A DNA stretch of 64,000 nt from Fen-1362 sp049516395 (GTDB lineage Bacteria > Planctomycetota > Phycisphaerae > Sedimentisphaerales > Anaerobacaceae), in the NCBI GenBank assembly GCA_049516395.1, contig JBEKTD010000009.1:42388-106387 (forward strand). The letters run 5' to 3'. The translations under genes and the position numbers were made by a program. The notes beneath the pieces were generated by a model. The model saw only the letters and a program-made list of their open reading frames with translations. It was not told the origin of the DNA and searched no databases. Positions 7,427 through 15,679 of this stretch are shown in pieces. How positions within the stretch are numbered: the stretch's first letter is position 1; every line of letters starts with the position of its first letter.

Positions 7427-9148
7427 TTATAACAGCAATCTTCGGTCAGTGCTTCTGCTTTCACCTTCAGCAGTAATTCTTATCGCCCTTTTGCCGCTGA
7501 TGGGGCACTCATGCTCACATACGCCGCAGCCGATACACTTTTCAATATCCACGCATGGTTTTTGTAATCGCACCTGGATTTTGATTTTACCGGCCGAGGC
7601 AGGCAATTTGCCTTCGGAAATTCCTACTGAAGTAGCGGTATTTGAGGAGATTTTACGCCGGGAGCCGTCCTCAAAAAGAACATAATAATCGCCCGTGCCG
7701 AATTTATCCGCGGGGATACCCCCGTCAATCTCGATTGTATTTTCCGTTACCTGCTTAATCGAAACTACACCGTCTCTGACAGTCGTAAAAACATCCTTCG
7801 TGAAAATCGCCTTGGGGCTGACTGGGCAATTTTCCTGGCAGACAATACAGGGTTTATTCATTGACCAGGGAAGACACCTGCTCTGGTCAACGAATGCCGT
7901 TCCGAGTTTGATGGGACCGGCGGAGGCAAAATCGCCGAGGCCTCTTTTTTCATCGAGAGTAATGGGCCTGATTGCCGAAGTCGGGCAGACTTGTCCGCAG
8001 GCGACGCAATTCAACTGGCAGCCGCTTGAGCCGATGCGGTTATTAAGTATCGGCGTCCATAATCCTTCGAGGCCCCCTTCCAGACCGGCTGGCTGAATAA
8101 CATTCGTCGGGCAAACCCGCATACACTGGCCGCATTTGAGGCATCGTTTCAGAAATTCCGGCTCCGCCAGAGCTCCAGGCGGGCGAACAACACCGGTGTA
8201 CCAGTTCGAGGCGACTTTGCCGCTTAGTCGAATCGCGGGAGCAGCTATTACCCCGCTAACAAACGATAATACAAATCCCCTTCTGGAAACATCGACCTGC
8301 GTTTCACCCGCAAGCGAGGGAACGGTCTGATAAGCGATGAGGTCGTGCTTGCAGTCATCCCGGCAATTAAAACAAAGCACACATTCGGCGATTTTGATAT
8401 TGCCGCTCGGCTCGCAGCCGCCCTCGCAGGCCTTTTCGCACATCTTGCAGTTGATACATTCGCTTTTGGTCTTGCCGATGCGCCAAATCGAAAACCTGCT
8501 CAAGATTGCCAAAAACGCGCCGGTAGGACAAATGAACCGGCAGTAAAATCTTGGTATAAAAAGATTCAGCAGGACTGCTGTTGCAAATACGGCGAATATC
8601 AGCCAGCCAAACTCATAATAACGCGCGTTGACCGAGGTCAAATACGCGCTCCTGTCAAAAATGGGCAACAGCACAAGCTGAAATGAGCGGGTTACCAGCG
8701 GGATAGGGTCGAGCAATCCTGTTTGCAGAGTGTTTGCCAGCGAGGGAAACGCTGCCATCCCCAGGAAGAAAATCAGGACTAAGTATTTTATGCACTGTGC
8801 CTTGCGGTATATGTTTAGTCGTATTTTCTCGGCGACTTTTTTGCCCCGGTTACCCAGATAGCCGACGAACTGATGTATTGCGCCAAATGGGCAAATCCAG
8901 CCACAGAAAAACCGCCCGAAGATTATCGTCAGGATTACCGTCCCCAGCGCACAGTGCAAATGCCAGTAAAATTTGCCGGTTGATAGTATAGTGCCCAGCG
9001 CGACGAGCGGGTCGAGCTGCAAAATCCAGTTAATAGGCCAGTTCCGGATTTGCCAGAACTTTTCTCCGACCGTGGTAACGATGCAAAACCACACAAACAG
9101 GGCAAAAAAGAACAACTGATTTATTTTTCGAACCGTCGTGATTTTCAT
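7427..9148 (-). CDS. Membrane polyferredoxin, NapH-NapG (MauN-MauM)-like fusion
   Basis: This 573-residue protein has two recognisable halves. Residues 1-270 resemble NapH: about four or five membrane helices, the CGWICPFGA and CRFICPTGA signatures after helices, then a cluster-binding segment (CINCKMCEKAC and CVLCFNCRDDC). Residues 288-308 read SRRGFVLSFVSGVIAAPAIR, a twin-arginine-type motif plus hydrophobic span. Residues 330-573 resemble NapG, with ferredoxin motifs CLKCGQCMRVCP, CVACGQVCP, CIVCQENCP and CIGCGVCEHECP. The family passes electrons from quinol to extracytoplasmic oxidoreductases. The partner is unknown here and no napA or nosZ is in the window. Upstream gene DUF362 ends 7 bases before the start. 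Confidence 0.85.
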   Translation of the reverse strand: MKITTVRKINQLFFFALFVWFCIVTTVGEKFWQIRNWPINWILQLDPLVALGTILSTGKFYWHLHCALGTVILTIIFGRFFCGWICPFGAIHQFVGYLGNRGKKVAEKIRLNIYRKAQCIKYLVLIFFLGMAAFPSLANTLQTGLLDPIPLVTRSFQLVLLPIFDRSAYLTSVNARYYEFGWLIFAVFATAVLLNLFIPRFYCRFICPTGAFLAILSRFSIWRIGKTKSECINCKMCEKACEGGCEPSGNIKIAECVLCFNCRDDCKHDLIAYQTVPSLAGETQVDVSRRGFVLSFVSGVIAAPAIRLSGKVASNWYTGVVRPPGALAEPEFLKRCLKCGQCMRVCPTNVIQPAGLEGGLEGLWTPILNNRIGSSGCQLNCVACGQVCPTSAIRPITLDEKRGLGDFASAGPIKLGTAFVDQSRCLPWSMNKPCIVCQENCPVSPKAIFTKDVFTTVRDGVVSIKQVTENTIEIDGGIPADKFGTGDYYVLFEDGSRRKISSNTATSVGISEGKLPASAGKIKIQVRLQKPCVDIEKCIGCGVCEHECPISGKRAIRITAEGESRSTDRRLLL

Positions 9149-9155
9149 ATTATTT

Positions 9156-10166
9156 TCAGGTTACTTCGGCCCTCAATGGTTTGAGCGATTCGTAATCGAC
9201 TGTCCCGACGCCTGCCTTTTCAGCGATTGCCAAATAGGGCAAATCCGCGGGTTTGAGATTTAACAGTGAACATCCAAAGGCATCCGCCGCGACCATATCG
9301 CAGCTTGCAATCATCGTATTTGTTTTTTTCAGGTCCGACACCGACCCGCCAGTAGGCCCGTTGGTCATCATAGTAACGGTGCCGTCAAGTATGACCAGCG
9401 TCGGCTTTACGAGCATGGCAAGCTCAGCGATTATATTGTTGATATCCTGATGGAACACGTTTCGCCTGCCGCCGAGAAGGCCATACCAGTTTTTCATAGT
9501 CATCGACGCCGCGCTTCTATGATGGTTTTTCAGAGGAGCTATGCCGATAAGCTTGTTGGCTTTGGCAAACGGGGCACAATAAACGGGCCAGTCCTTAATC
9601 AGCGAGCTGCCCTCAAGTGTAAGCGGGCTGAAATACGAATCCTTTGGCATAATGACATGGGCACCCGCTGCTGACGCGGCTTTGCTGATACCGCTTATCG
9701 TAAAACAGCTCGCCGGGTCATTTATTGAATTGTCGGTTACTATGACCTTGCGCGCCTTTCTCTCGTAGCATAATTTCACGACCGCGGTAATAACATCCGG
9801 ATGTGTAGTCGCCCCGAGAATGGCCGGCGTCGCGAAACCGACGTTTGGTTTTATTACGACGACGTCGCCCGGATTTATAAATCTCTCGATACCGCCGAGA
9901 AGCTCGATCGCTTTGCTTACCGTTTTCGCCCTGTTCTCGCCTTTGACGATGCTTATTACCTGCCCGTCTTTACGCGGTACCGAAAAATCAGGCAATCCTT
10001 TTACGGAAGTCCCCAAAAAGCCGATTTCCTCGTTTTTCGCACCAGGCCCTTTAGGGTCATAAAGCCAGCGTGCAACACCAACAGTAGCGGCAATTGAGGC
10101 CGCCGCTTTCGCCCCGCGGATAAGCAGTTGCCTGCGAGTGGAATTTATCTGGTTTGGTTCAGTCAT
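9156..10166 (-). CDS. Tat-exported DUF362 domain protein
   Basis: This 336-residue protein opens with a twin-arginine signal (STRRQLLIRGAKAAASIAA). The DUF362 core follows: VVIKPNVGFATP, the VTDNSINDPASCF region and LKNHHRSAASMTMKN near residue 220. DUF362 proteins often sit beside ferredoxins, and their biochemical role is not settled. The start overlaps the DUF6599 gene by 8 bases and the stop is 7 bases from the polyferredoxin start, so these three are tightly coupled. Export by Tat agrees with the neighbouring Tat-type iron-sulfur proteins. No cysteine cluster is obvious in this protein itself. Confidence 0.82.
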   Translation of the reverse strand: MTEPNQINSTRRQLLIRGAKAAASIAATVGVARWLYDPKGPGAKNEEIGFLGTSVKGLPDFSVPRKDGQVISIVKGENRAKTVSKAIELLGGIERFINPGDVVVIKPNVGFATPAILGATTHPDVITAVVKLCYERKARKVIVTDNSINDPASCFTISGISKAASAAGAHVIMPKDSYFSPLTLEGSSLIKDWPVYCAPFAKANKLIGIAPLKNHHRSAASMTMKNWYGLLGGRRNVFHQDINNIIAELAMLVKPTLVILDGTVTMMTNGPTGGSVSDLKKTNTMIASCDMVAADAFGCSLLNLKPADLPYLAIAEKAGVGTVDYESLKPLRAEVT

Positions 10167-11145
10167 TGAGTTCTTTCAACCGGGCGATTAAAACTTCCGC
10201 CGCCTTTTCCGCCGCCTGCTTGTCATTCGCCTCGTGAACGCCCCCGACAAATACACCCGCCGAAAAGACCATCTCGAAGCTTCCGTAAAAATCCACGACC
10301 GATGCGCCGGCGGATTTAAGGATTTCGCTGTCAACCGTAACTGCCTTGGCGCCGTTGGTTATGAGAAAATCATAATAATTCTTCGCGACTGCCTTCGCCT
10401 CGTCAGTATTTTTACGCTTGCTTAAAAATATCGATACTGCCTTATCACCGACCTTGTATTTCGCCGAATAAGTGTCTGTAAGCCCGTCAAAACCGAATGC
10501 GTTATCAATCTGTAGATTCCATGTCCCGGCCACCGTGCCTTCTATCGGGAAATATCCCAGTTCGGCTATCTTGTCGTTGTCCGTCGGCTTAAATTTGGCG
10601 GACATGTCTTTAGCGATACCTTTCATCCCGTCCACCAGTTCATTCGATTCGGCTGAACCAATCATTTCGATATAATTTTTGCCAAGCGATATGCAGATCT
10701 CGTTGCCCGCCACGTAGCCAAACGCCGAAGCCCCTAAACCGTTCAGGTCAGTAACATCCGCCCTTTTCTGCCTGCTGTAAACCGAAAAGGAATTCTTTGC
10801 GTTGTTCATATCGTAAATGTAAAGCTCGAATCCAAGTTCGGAATTACTTTTGGCCGCGAACCGCTGGGTAGTCAGCTTGACAAAACCGGCATCCTGATAC
10901 ATAGGGGCCTTGCCGTCGATTTTCTCGTAAAGATTATCGTTGTTATATGTCTCGACTTTGCCGACAGGCGGAAAATCGCCGCCGCTTTCCTGCTGTGACG
11001 TGATGCCGAAACGAGCCATATTATAGTCACGGGAAATGATATAGATGCTGACCGTTGTGCCGACCATAATTAGCAGAATCAGCACGCTAACAACGGTTTC
11101 AAGTGTTCTCGCACGACCGGAAAGTAGCTGCATAAATTTCCGCAT
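10159..11145 (-). CDS. DUF6599-type membrane-anchored protein
   Basis: The 328-residue protein has one N-terminal membrane anchor (residues about 18-36, VVSVLILLIMVGTTVSIYII) and a soluble outer domain. The pattern ETYNNDNLYEKIDGKAPMYQDAGF and the later FPIEGTVAGTWNLQIDN, repeated as two similar lobes, match the family I know as DUF6599, which accompanies DUF362 and polyferredoxin genes in planctomycetes. Function is unknown. It is the first gene of the redox operon, 39 bases downstream of the perfect promoter's -10 box, and overlaps DUF362 by 8 bases. Start alternatives are Met1 (11145) or Met5 (11133). Confidence 0.7.
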   Translation of the reverse strand: MRKFMQLLSGRARTLETVVSVLILLIMVGTTVSIYIISRDYNMARFGITSQQESGGDFPPVGKVETYNNDNLYEKIDGKAPMYQDAGFVKLTTQRFAAKSNSELGFELYIYDMNNAKNSFSVYSRQKRADVTDLNGLGASAFGYVAGNEICISLGKNYIEMIGSAESNELVDGMKGIAKDMSAKFKPTDNDKIAELGYFPIEGTVAGTWNLQIDNAFGFDGLTDTYSAKYKVGDKAVSIFLSKRKNTDEAKAVAKNYYDFLITNGAKAVTVDSEILKSAGASVVDFYGSFEMVFSAGVFVGGVHEANDKQAAEKAAEVLIARLKELND

Positions 11146-11183
11146 CCCGCTTTTATCGGGATTGCCCCTAAAAACAGATGGTT

Positions 11184-11212
11184 ATTATACCCCCCACCTC
11201 TACATATGTCAA
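11184..11212 (-). promoter_or_regulatory. Perfect-consensus sigma70 promoter of the redox operon
   Basis: On the minus strand TTGACA, 17 bases, TATAAT. Both hexamers and the spacing are ideal, and DUF6599 starts 39 bases beyond the -10 box. It predicts strong, possibly constitutive expression unless a repressor acts. Confidence 0.8.
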
Positions 11213-11320
11213 GTTGAGAAAAAATGTTGGTTCTCTCGATTATCAAAACCAGATGAAGGCAAACCAAAGTTGTCCAGCTTACTTAGACGAGCAAAACCGA
11301 GGCAAGCGTATAGCGAATGG

Positions 11321-11348
11321 TTGCGATTTGGAGAAAGTGTGGTATCAT
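11321..11348 (+). promoter_or_regulatory. Candidate promoter of the Gfo/Idh/MocA gene
   Basis: TTGCGA, 16 bases, TATCAT, 76 bases before the ATG at 11425. The rest of the 11146-11424 divergent region shows only the minus-strand promoter above. Confidence 0.4.
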
Positions 11349-11424
11349 ATTGGTTTTGAAAGGCCAAAAAGTGTTAAATGGAAAATGCCGGTTTAGAAAT
11401 CTTCGAAATTTAGGAGTCGAAATT

Positions 11425-12573
11425 ATGTCCGCAAGAACCTTTATATTTCTGCTCGCTGTCGTCGCAATAACAACAATTGGTTTTGTTAATACAGATGCGA
11501 TTGCCGCTTCGCCATCCGACACAAACCAGCAGGCAGACGCTAACGCCAAACCGCCCTTTCGACTCGCGATTGCCGGCCTCGTCCACGGCCACGTTACCGG
11601 CCTGCTGAAGGATATTCCCCACCGCAAGGACATCACCCTTGTCGGCATCGCCGAGCCAGACGCCAAACTCGCCGCTGATTACGCCATGAGATACCATATT
11701 CCGCAATCCATAATTTACACCGACCTCAACAAAATGCTCGACGAAACCAAACCGCAGGCCGTAGTCATCTATACCTCTACTTTTGACCATTTACAAGTTG
11801 TCCAGACCTGCGCCGCGCATCATATAGATGCGATGATGGAAAAACCGCTGGCTGTGAGTATCGAACACGCAGCCGCTATGGCCGAAGCCGCGAAAAAAGG
11901 CAATATACACGTCCTCGTCAACTACTATACGACATGGGAACCCGCGAATACCTTGATGCGCGACACTATAATCGAGCAAAAGGCCATCGGCGAGATTCGC
12001 AAAATTGTCTTCTACAAAGGCCATTCAGGCCCAAAGGAAATCGGATGTTCGCCTGAATTCCTCAATTGGCTTACGGACCCGAACTTAAACGGCGGAGGCG
12101 CTCTTTTTGATTTCGGCTGCTATGGCGCTAACATGGCAACATGGTTTTTGAATAACCAAAAGCCACTCTCCGTAACCGCTGTCACCCGGCAGACAAAACC
12201 GGACATCTATCCGAAAGTTGATGACGACGCGACCGTCATAATTACCTACCCCAAAGCACAGGTCATCATAATGGCCTCCTGGAGCTGGCCCTATGGCAGA
12301 GATGACATTGAAATTTACGGCACAACCGGCTCAATTAAAACCCTTGACGGCAGAAACGTAATTTTGCGCATCGATGGAAAACCAGAGCAGGAAATCGCCG
12401 CCAAACCAATCGAATCTCCTTACAGTGATTCTTTGACTTATCTCGCTGCGATAGTTAACGGCGGGATAAAACCGCAGGAGCTGGCATCTCTCGAAAATAA
12501 TACGATAGTCACCGAAATTCTTTGCGCCGCCCGACGCTCCGCGCAATCACAATCGACAATTCAACTGCGATGA
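11425..12573 (+). CDS. Secreted Gfo/Idh/MocA family oxidoreductase
   Basis: This is an NAD(P)-dependent sugar dehydrogenase family member of 382 residues. After a Sec-type signal peptide (residues 1-28) comes the Rossmann strand FRLAIAGLVHGHVTGLL, then GIAEPD and the conserved MMEKPLAVS (the EKP motif). A substrate-binding sheet domain follows. The start at 11425 is chosen because AGGAG lies 8 bases upstream and the signal peptide begins there; the longer open frame upstream has no ribosome site. Secreted members are common in planctomycetes and are thought to act on extracytoplasmic sugars. The last 113 coding bases plus 25 following bases recur almost exactly at 13340-13477. Confidence 0.85.
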   Translation: MSARTFIFLLAVVAITTIGFVNTDAIAASPSDTNQQADANAKPPFRLAIAGLVHGHVTGLLKDIPHRKDITLVGIAEPDAKLAADYAMRYHIPQSIIYTDLNKMLDETKPQAVVIYTSTFDHLQVVQTCAAHHIDAMMEKPLAVSIEHAAAMAEAAKKGNIHVLVNYYTTWEPANTLMRDTIIEQKAIGEIRKIVFYKGHSGPKEIGCSPEFLNWLTDPNLNGGGALFDFGCYGANMATWFLNNQKPLSVTAVTRQTKPDIYPKVDDDATVIITYPKAQVIIMASWSWPYGRDDIEIYGTTGSIKTLDGRNVILRIDGKPEQEIAAKPIESPYSDSLTYLAAIVNGGIKPQELASLENNTIVTEILCAARRSAQSQSTIQLR

Positions 12574-12598
12574 AACACCGATGGCAGTCAGGGGAAAA
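12461..12598 (+). repeat. Direct repeat copy 1: tail of the Gfo/Idh gene
   Basis: 138 bases covering the last coding bases of the oxidoreductase, its stop and 25 bases beyond. It aligns without gaps to 13340-13477 with 5 mismatches. Confidence 0.9.
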
Positions 12599-12617
12599 TA
12601 AGCGTACAGGTTGAAAA

Positions 12618-13226
12618 ATGAAACAATTGTTACTGGTCCTGTTGGTGCTTGGGGTGTCTATGCCGGCCAGTGCCGACGTGCATGTCTATAACATGAAGGC
12701 GAGCAACGCGGAATACAAATACAATTCAGATTCAAATGCCTGGGGGCAGATTAAAGATACCAATACCGCGTTTGTTATCTTCGAGTTGCCGGCTGGCGGT
12801 TCAGCCAACGTCTGGGACGTTTATACGTATAAAGCTAAAGACCCAAACGGCAAAACGCAAAATTATTGCAAGGGTGAAAACCGGGGCATATTAGGTTTTG
12901 AGCATGCGTCGTTAAGCCAGACAAAGGCAAAGTGGGTCATATCAGATGCAGCCAATGGACGCTGTATTATTCTGACAGGCGATGTAAACACAGCAAACAT
13001 TCGCAGCTACAAAAGTTCCTGCAATTCCTGTCATGACCCGTCAAAAGGCACCCCTGCATTTGACATTACATCCTCCTTCGCCGGTTATTCGATAAAGGAC
13101 AGAACCGACGCCAACCACACAACTGCGTTGTCCCTGAATGTGTACGTCGTCAGCCCAAATGAGAAAGTAAAGATGCCTGTTTTGGTTGACGTTTCCGGCG
13201 TCCGGTTTCTGATGCCTTTGAATTAA
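12618..13226 (+). CDS. Secreted protein with a single CXXCH motif, unknown function
   Basis: The 202-residue product has a clear signal peptide (MKQLLLVLLVLGVSMPASA, cleavage near residue 19). The mature part is Asn/Thr-rich and contains CNSCHD at residues 135-140, the pattern used for covalent c-type heme attachment. Two further cysteines (84 and 116) might pair. The chain is short and does not otherwise look like a known cytochrome to me; cytochrome P460-like or DUF-type secreted proteins are possible. The gene lies between the intact Gfo/Idh gene and a duplicate of its tail, so it sits inside a 138-base direct repeat. The ribosome site is weak (ACAGG). Confidence 0.6.
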   Translation: MKQLLLVLLVLGVSMPASADVHVYNMKASNAEYKYNSDSNAWGQIKDTNTAFVIFELPAGGSANVWDVYTYKAKDPNGKTQNYCKGENRGILGFEHASLSQTKAKWVISDAANGRCIILTGDVNTANIRSYKSSCNSCHDPSKGTPAFDITSSFAGYSIKDRTDANHTTALSLNVYVVSPNEKVKMPVLVDVSGVRFLMPLN

Positions 13227-13339
13227 AATCTTTTCTGTTTTCAATAGTTTTTACTTTTAGCTTTGCCCCGCGTTTTAGTATTTCATCCGCTCAGAAGATT
13301 GAAGAAACCAAAATCGCTCTCCGTGAACTTGGTATAAAT

Positions 13340-13477
13340 GCGGGATAAAACCGCAGGAGCTGGCGTCTCTCGAAAATAATACGATAGTCACCGAAATTCT
13401 TTGCGCTGCCCGACGCTCCGCGCAATCACAATCGACGATTCAACTGCGATGAAACGCCGATGACAGTCAGGGGAAAA
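13340..13477 (+). pseudogene. Truncated duplicate of the Gfo/Idh 3' end (direct repeat copy 2)
   Basis: This repeats 12461-12598 at 133 of 138 positions with no gap, including the stop codon and trailer. The three differences in the coding part are all synonymous third-position changes (GCA/GCG, GCC/GCT, ACA/ACG). No upstream part of the gene is present: the frame is cut just before it. The rest of the 13227-13563 interval contains the promoter at 13492 and a short open stretch ending KIEETKIALRELGIN that I cannot assign. Confidence 0.85.
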
Positions 13478-13491
13478 CCCAAAAATGGTGA

Positions 13492-13519
13492 TTGATTATT
13501 TGCCGGCAGCGGGCATAAT
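13492..13519 (+). promoter_or_regulatory. Candidate promoter of the nitrilase-family gene
   Basis: TTGATT, 16 bases, CATAAT, 45 bases before the ATG. The first 14 bases closely resemble those of the tatA promoter at 14471. Confidence 0.4.
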
Positions 13520-13563
13520 AATCAGTAATCATTTATCAATCTGGTTTGGGGAAACAAGGCGAA

Positions 13564-14427
13564 ATGTTCAGCATATTATGCACAGGCGACGGGGCATCGG
13601 TTTGGGGCGGGCTGTTCGTGGCGATTGTCGTCATAGGCACAATCATCCGCATTCTGTCCAAGCGCAAAGGCCCCGGCATCGCTATGTGCCAGATATTCAT
13701 CCTCGACGGCGACAGGAGCGGCAATTTCGTCCGCATCGAAAACGCCATAGCCGAAGCCAAATCAAAAGACGCAGAATTGATATGCTTTCCAGAAGCGACA
13801 ATGCTTGGCTGGCTCAATTCCGATGCGCATGCGAGGGCCTGCACGATTCCAGGGCCGGATTCGGAACAGCTTTGCGAGCTGGCGAAAAAATACGGGGTAT
13901 ATCTTTGTATCGGCGTTGAGGAATTTGAACTGGGAAGATTGTTCAACAGCGCGATGCTCATCGACGACCGGGGACAGATTCTGCTCAAACATCGCCAGAT
14001 AAACATCCCGCAAAAACTGATGTCTCCCCCTTATTCTGCAGGAAGCGAATCCGACATCGCCACGGTGAACACCAAATTCGGCAAGATTGGCCTGCTTATA
14101 TGCGCCGACACGCATCGCGAAGACCTTCTCGACCGGATGGCAGCGCTGAAGCCGAACCTGCTTTTGGTGCCTTATGGCTACGCGGAAGAGGAGCTAAAAT
14201 GGCCCGCGCACGGCGAGGAGTTTCATAACGTCGTTATAAACGCCGCGAAACGAACAGGTGCGGTGGTTATTGGAACAAATCCTGTGGGCAGGATAAGCAG
14301 AGGCCCCTGGTCAGGCAGAATTTATGGCGGCAACAGCATCGCGGTTGACAGAACGGGCAATACAATGAATACTGCCAAAGACCGCGACAGGGACGTGAAA
14401 ATCGTACTAATAACCGCGATTCGATAG
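13564..14427 (+). CDS. Membrane-anchored carbon-nitrogen hydrolase (nitrilase superfamily)
   Basis: The 287-residue protein has an N-terminal membrane span (VWGGLFVAIVVIGTIIRIL) followed by a nitrilase fold. The catalytic triad is visible: Glu in CFPEATMLGW, Lys in LLKHRQINIP and Cys in LLICADTHRED. Members hydrolyse amides, nitriles or carbamoyl groups; the substrate here is not predictable. The ATG at 13564 is taken as start because the frame six codons longer begins with TTG and lacks a ribosome site. The anchor suggests action at the membrane; the orientation depends on topology. It is followed by tatA on the same strand after 130 bases with its own promoter. Confidence 0.85.
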   Translation: MFSILCTGDGASVWGGLFVAIVVIGTIIRILSKRKGPGIAMCQIFILDGDRSGNFVRIENAIAEAKSKDAELICFPEATMLGWLNSDAHARACTIPGPDSEQLCELAKKYGVYLCIGVEEFELGRLFNSAMLIDDRGQILLKHRQINIPQKLMSPPYSAGSESDIATVNTKFGKIGLLICADTHREDLLDRMAALKPNLLLVPYGYAEEELKWPAHGEEFHNVVINAAKRTGAVVIGTNPVGRISRGPWSGRIYGGNSIAVDRTGNTMNTAKDRDRDVKIVLITAIR

Positions 14428-14470
14428 CATCCGGCCGATTCGCAGGCGTATTATCATTGATAATTGATGG

Positions 14471-14499
14471 TTGATTATTTACGGCGGATGTTTTATTAT
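14471..14499 (+). promoter_or_regulatory. Candidate promoter of tatA-tatC
   Basis: TTGATT, 17 bases, TATTAT, 58 bases upstream of the tatA start. Confidence 0.45.
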
Positions 14500-14557
14500 T
14501 AATAGAAACTTAACTTTTACCGTGTAACTACTACGAAGATTTGTATAGGAGATTAAA

Positions 14558-14830
14558 ATGAGCGCATATATGCAATACGTTCAGGCACTGGGTATGCCGG
14601 AGGGATTTGAATGGCTGGTTATATTAATCGTAGCCCTGTTGGTATTCGGCAAAAAATTACCAGAGGTGGCTCGTGGTCTTGGCAAAAGTGTCAGTCAGTT
14701 TAAAAAAGGGTTGAGCGAAGTCGATGATATTAAAGGCGATGTTGCCAATGAGATTAGTAAGGTGAAAGACGACGTTGCCAAACAAACCAGCGAAACCACG
14801 GCGCCTAAAAACACCCAAAATAATAACTGA
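14558..14830 (+). CDS. tatA: Twin-arginine translocase subunit TatA/E
   Basis: This 90-residue protein has a short periplasmic N-terminus, one membrane span (WLVILIVALLVFGKKLPEVARG, interrupted by the conserved FGKKLPE hinge), an amphipathic helix (GKSVSQFKKGL) and a charged acidic-basic tail. TatA forms the pore or membrane-weakening assembly for folded cofactor proteins. An AGGAG site precedes the ATG. It is followed by tatC after 48 bases. At least three Tat substrates (DUF362, aldo/keto reductase, polyferredoxin half) are encoded within 8 kb. No separate tatB is seen here. Confidence 0.93.
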   Translation: MSAYMQYVQALGMPEGFEWLVILIVALLVFGKKLPEVARGLGKSVSQFKKGLSEVDDIKGDVANEISKVKDDVAKQTSETTAPKNTQNNN

Positions 14831-14878
14831 AACATTATACCCTAAATTGCCGCCAGGTTTTTCATTACTCGGCACCAG

Positions 14879-15670
14879 ATGAGCCGCAAAGACAAGAAAG
14901 ACGGTTTTCCTGACACTACAATGACATTCGGGGAACACCTCGAAGAGTTGCGTTTCCGGTTAATTATGGCCATCATCGGTCTGTTAGTCGGAATGACGAT
15001 TTGCTTTATATTCGGTCAGGGCATAATATCCTTTATCGTGGCTCCATATCTAAAAGCAGTTAGTAATAATCCGAATCCGGCAGCAAGGCTTTTAATTCTG
15101 GGGCCGGCGGAGGGCTTTATCAGTTACTGCAATATATGCATGATATCAGGACTAATCCTTGCTTCTCCCTGGGTCTTCTATCATATCTGGATGTTTGTGG
15201 CCGCCGGACTTTATCCTCACGAAAAAAAATACGTCTATATGACCATACCTTTTTCCGTCGCTCTTTTCATTATCGGCGCTCTTTTCTTTATGTTTTTCGT
15301 GGCGCCGCTTACTATCAAAATTCTTATAAAGTTCAACGAAGATATCCTGGCCGCTCAGTCGTCGTTTACCTTTCGTCAATATGTGTCGTTTGTTACAACT
15401 ATGATGCTGACGTTCGGTCTGACATTCCAAACGCCCCTTGTGATATTGTGCCTGAATCGAATTGGTTTCATTTCCCTTGAGGCCTTCCATCGCAGCCGAA
15501 AGTACGCCGTTCTCGCTATAGTAATCATCGCCTCGGTAATTATACCCAGCGGAGATGTGATTTCCATGTTCTCGCTCGCTATCCCAATGTATCTGCTTTA
15601 CGAGTTAGGTATTCTCCTTAGCTGGCTTGCAGAGAAACGCGCCAAAGCCCGCAAGGCACAAAACACATAA
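14879..15670 (+). CDS. tatC: Sec-independent translocase subunit TatC
   Basis: The 263-residue membrane protein has six predicted spans and the TatC hallmarks: MTFGEHLEELRFRLI at the N-terminus (signal-receptor site), the PAEGF stretch and SPWVFYHIWMFVAAGLYPHEKK in the first third. The C-terminal end (LAEKRAKARKAQNT) is basic and cytoplasmic. TatC recognises the twin-arginine signal. The ribosome site before the ATG at 14879 is poor, so translational coupling to tatA may matter. The next gene begins 9 bases after the stop. Confidence 0.95.
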   Translation: MSRKDKKDGFPDTTMTFGEHLEELRFRLIMAIIGLLVGMTICFIFGQGIISFIVAPYLKAVSNNPNPAARLLILGPAEGFISYCNICMISGLILASPWVFYHIWMFVAAGLYPHEKKYVYMTIPFSVALFIIGALFFMFFVAPLTIKILIKFNEDILAAQSSFTFRQYVSFVTTMMLTFGLTFQTPLVILCLNRIGFISLEAFHRSRKYAVLAIVIIASVIIPSGDVISMFSLAIPMYLLYELGILLSWLAEKRAKARKAQNT

Positions 15671-15679
15671 CGTAATAAG

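Noticed and set aside
13227..13343. Open stretch ending KIEETKIALRELGINAG just before the Gfo/Idh repeat
   Set aside because: It lacks a start context and stops at the repeat junction; it could be a remnant but cannot be assigned.
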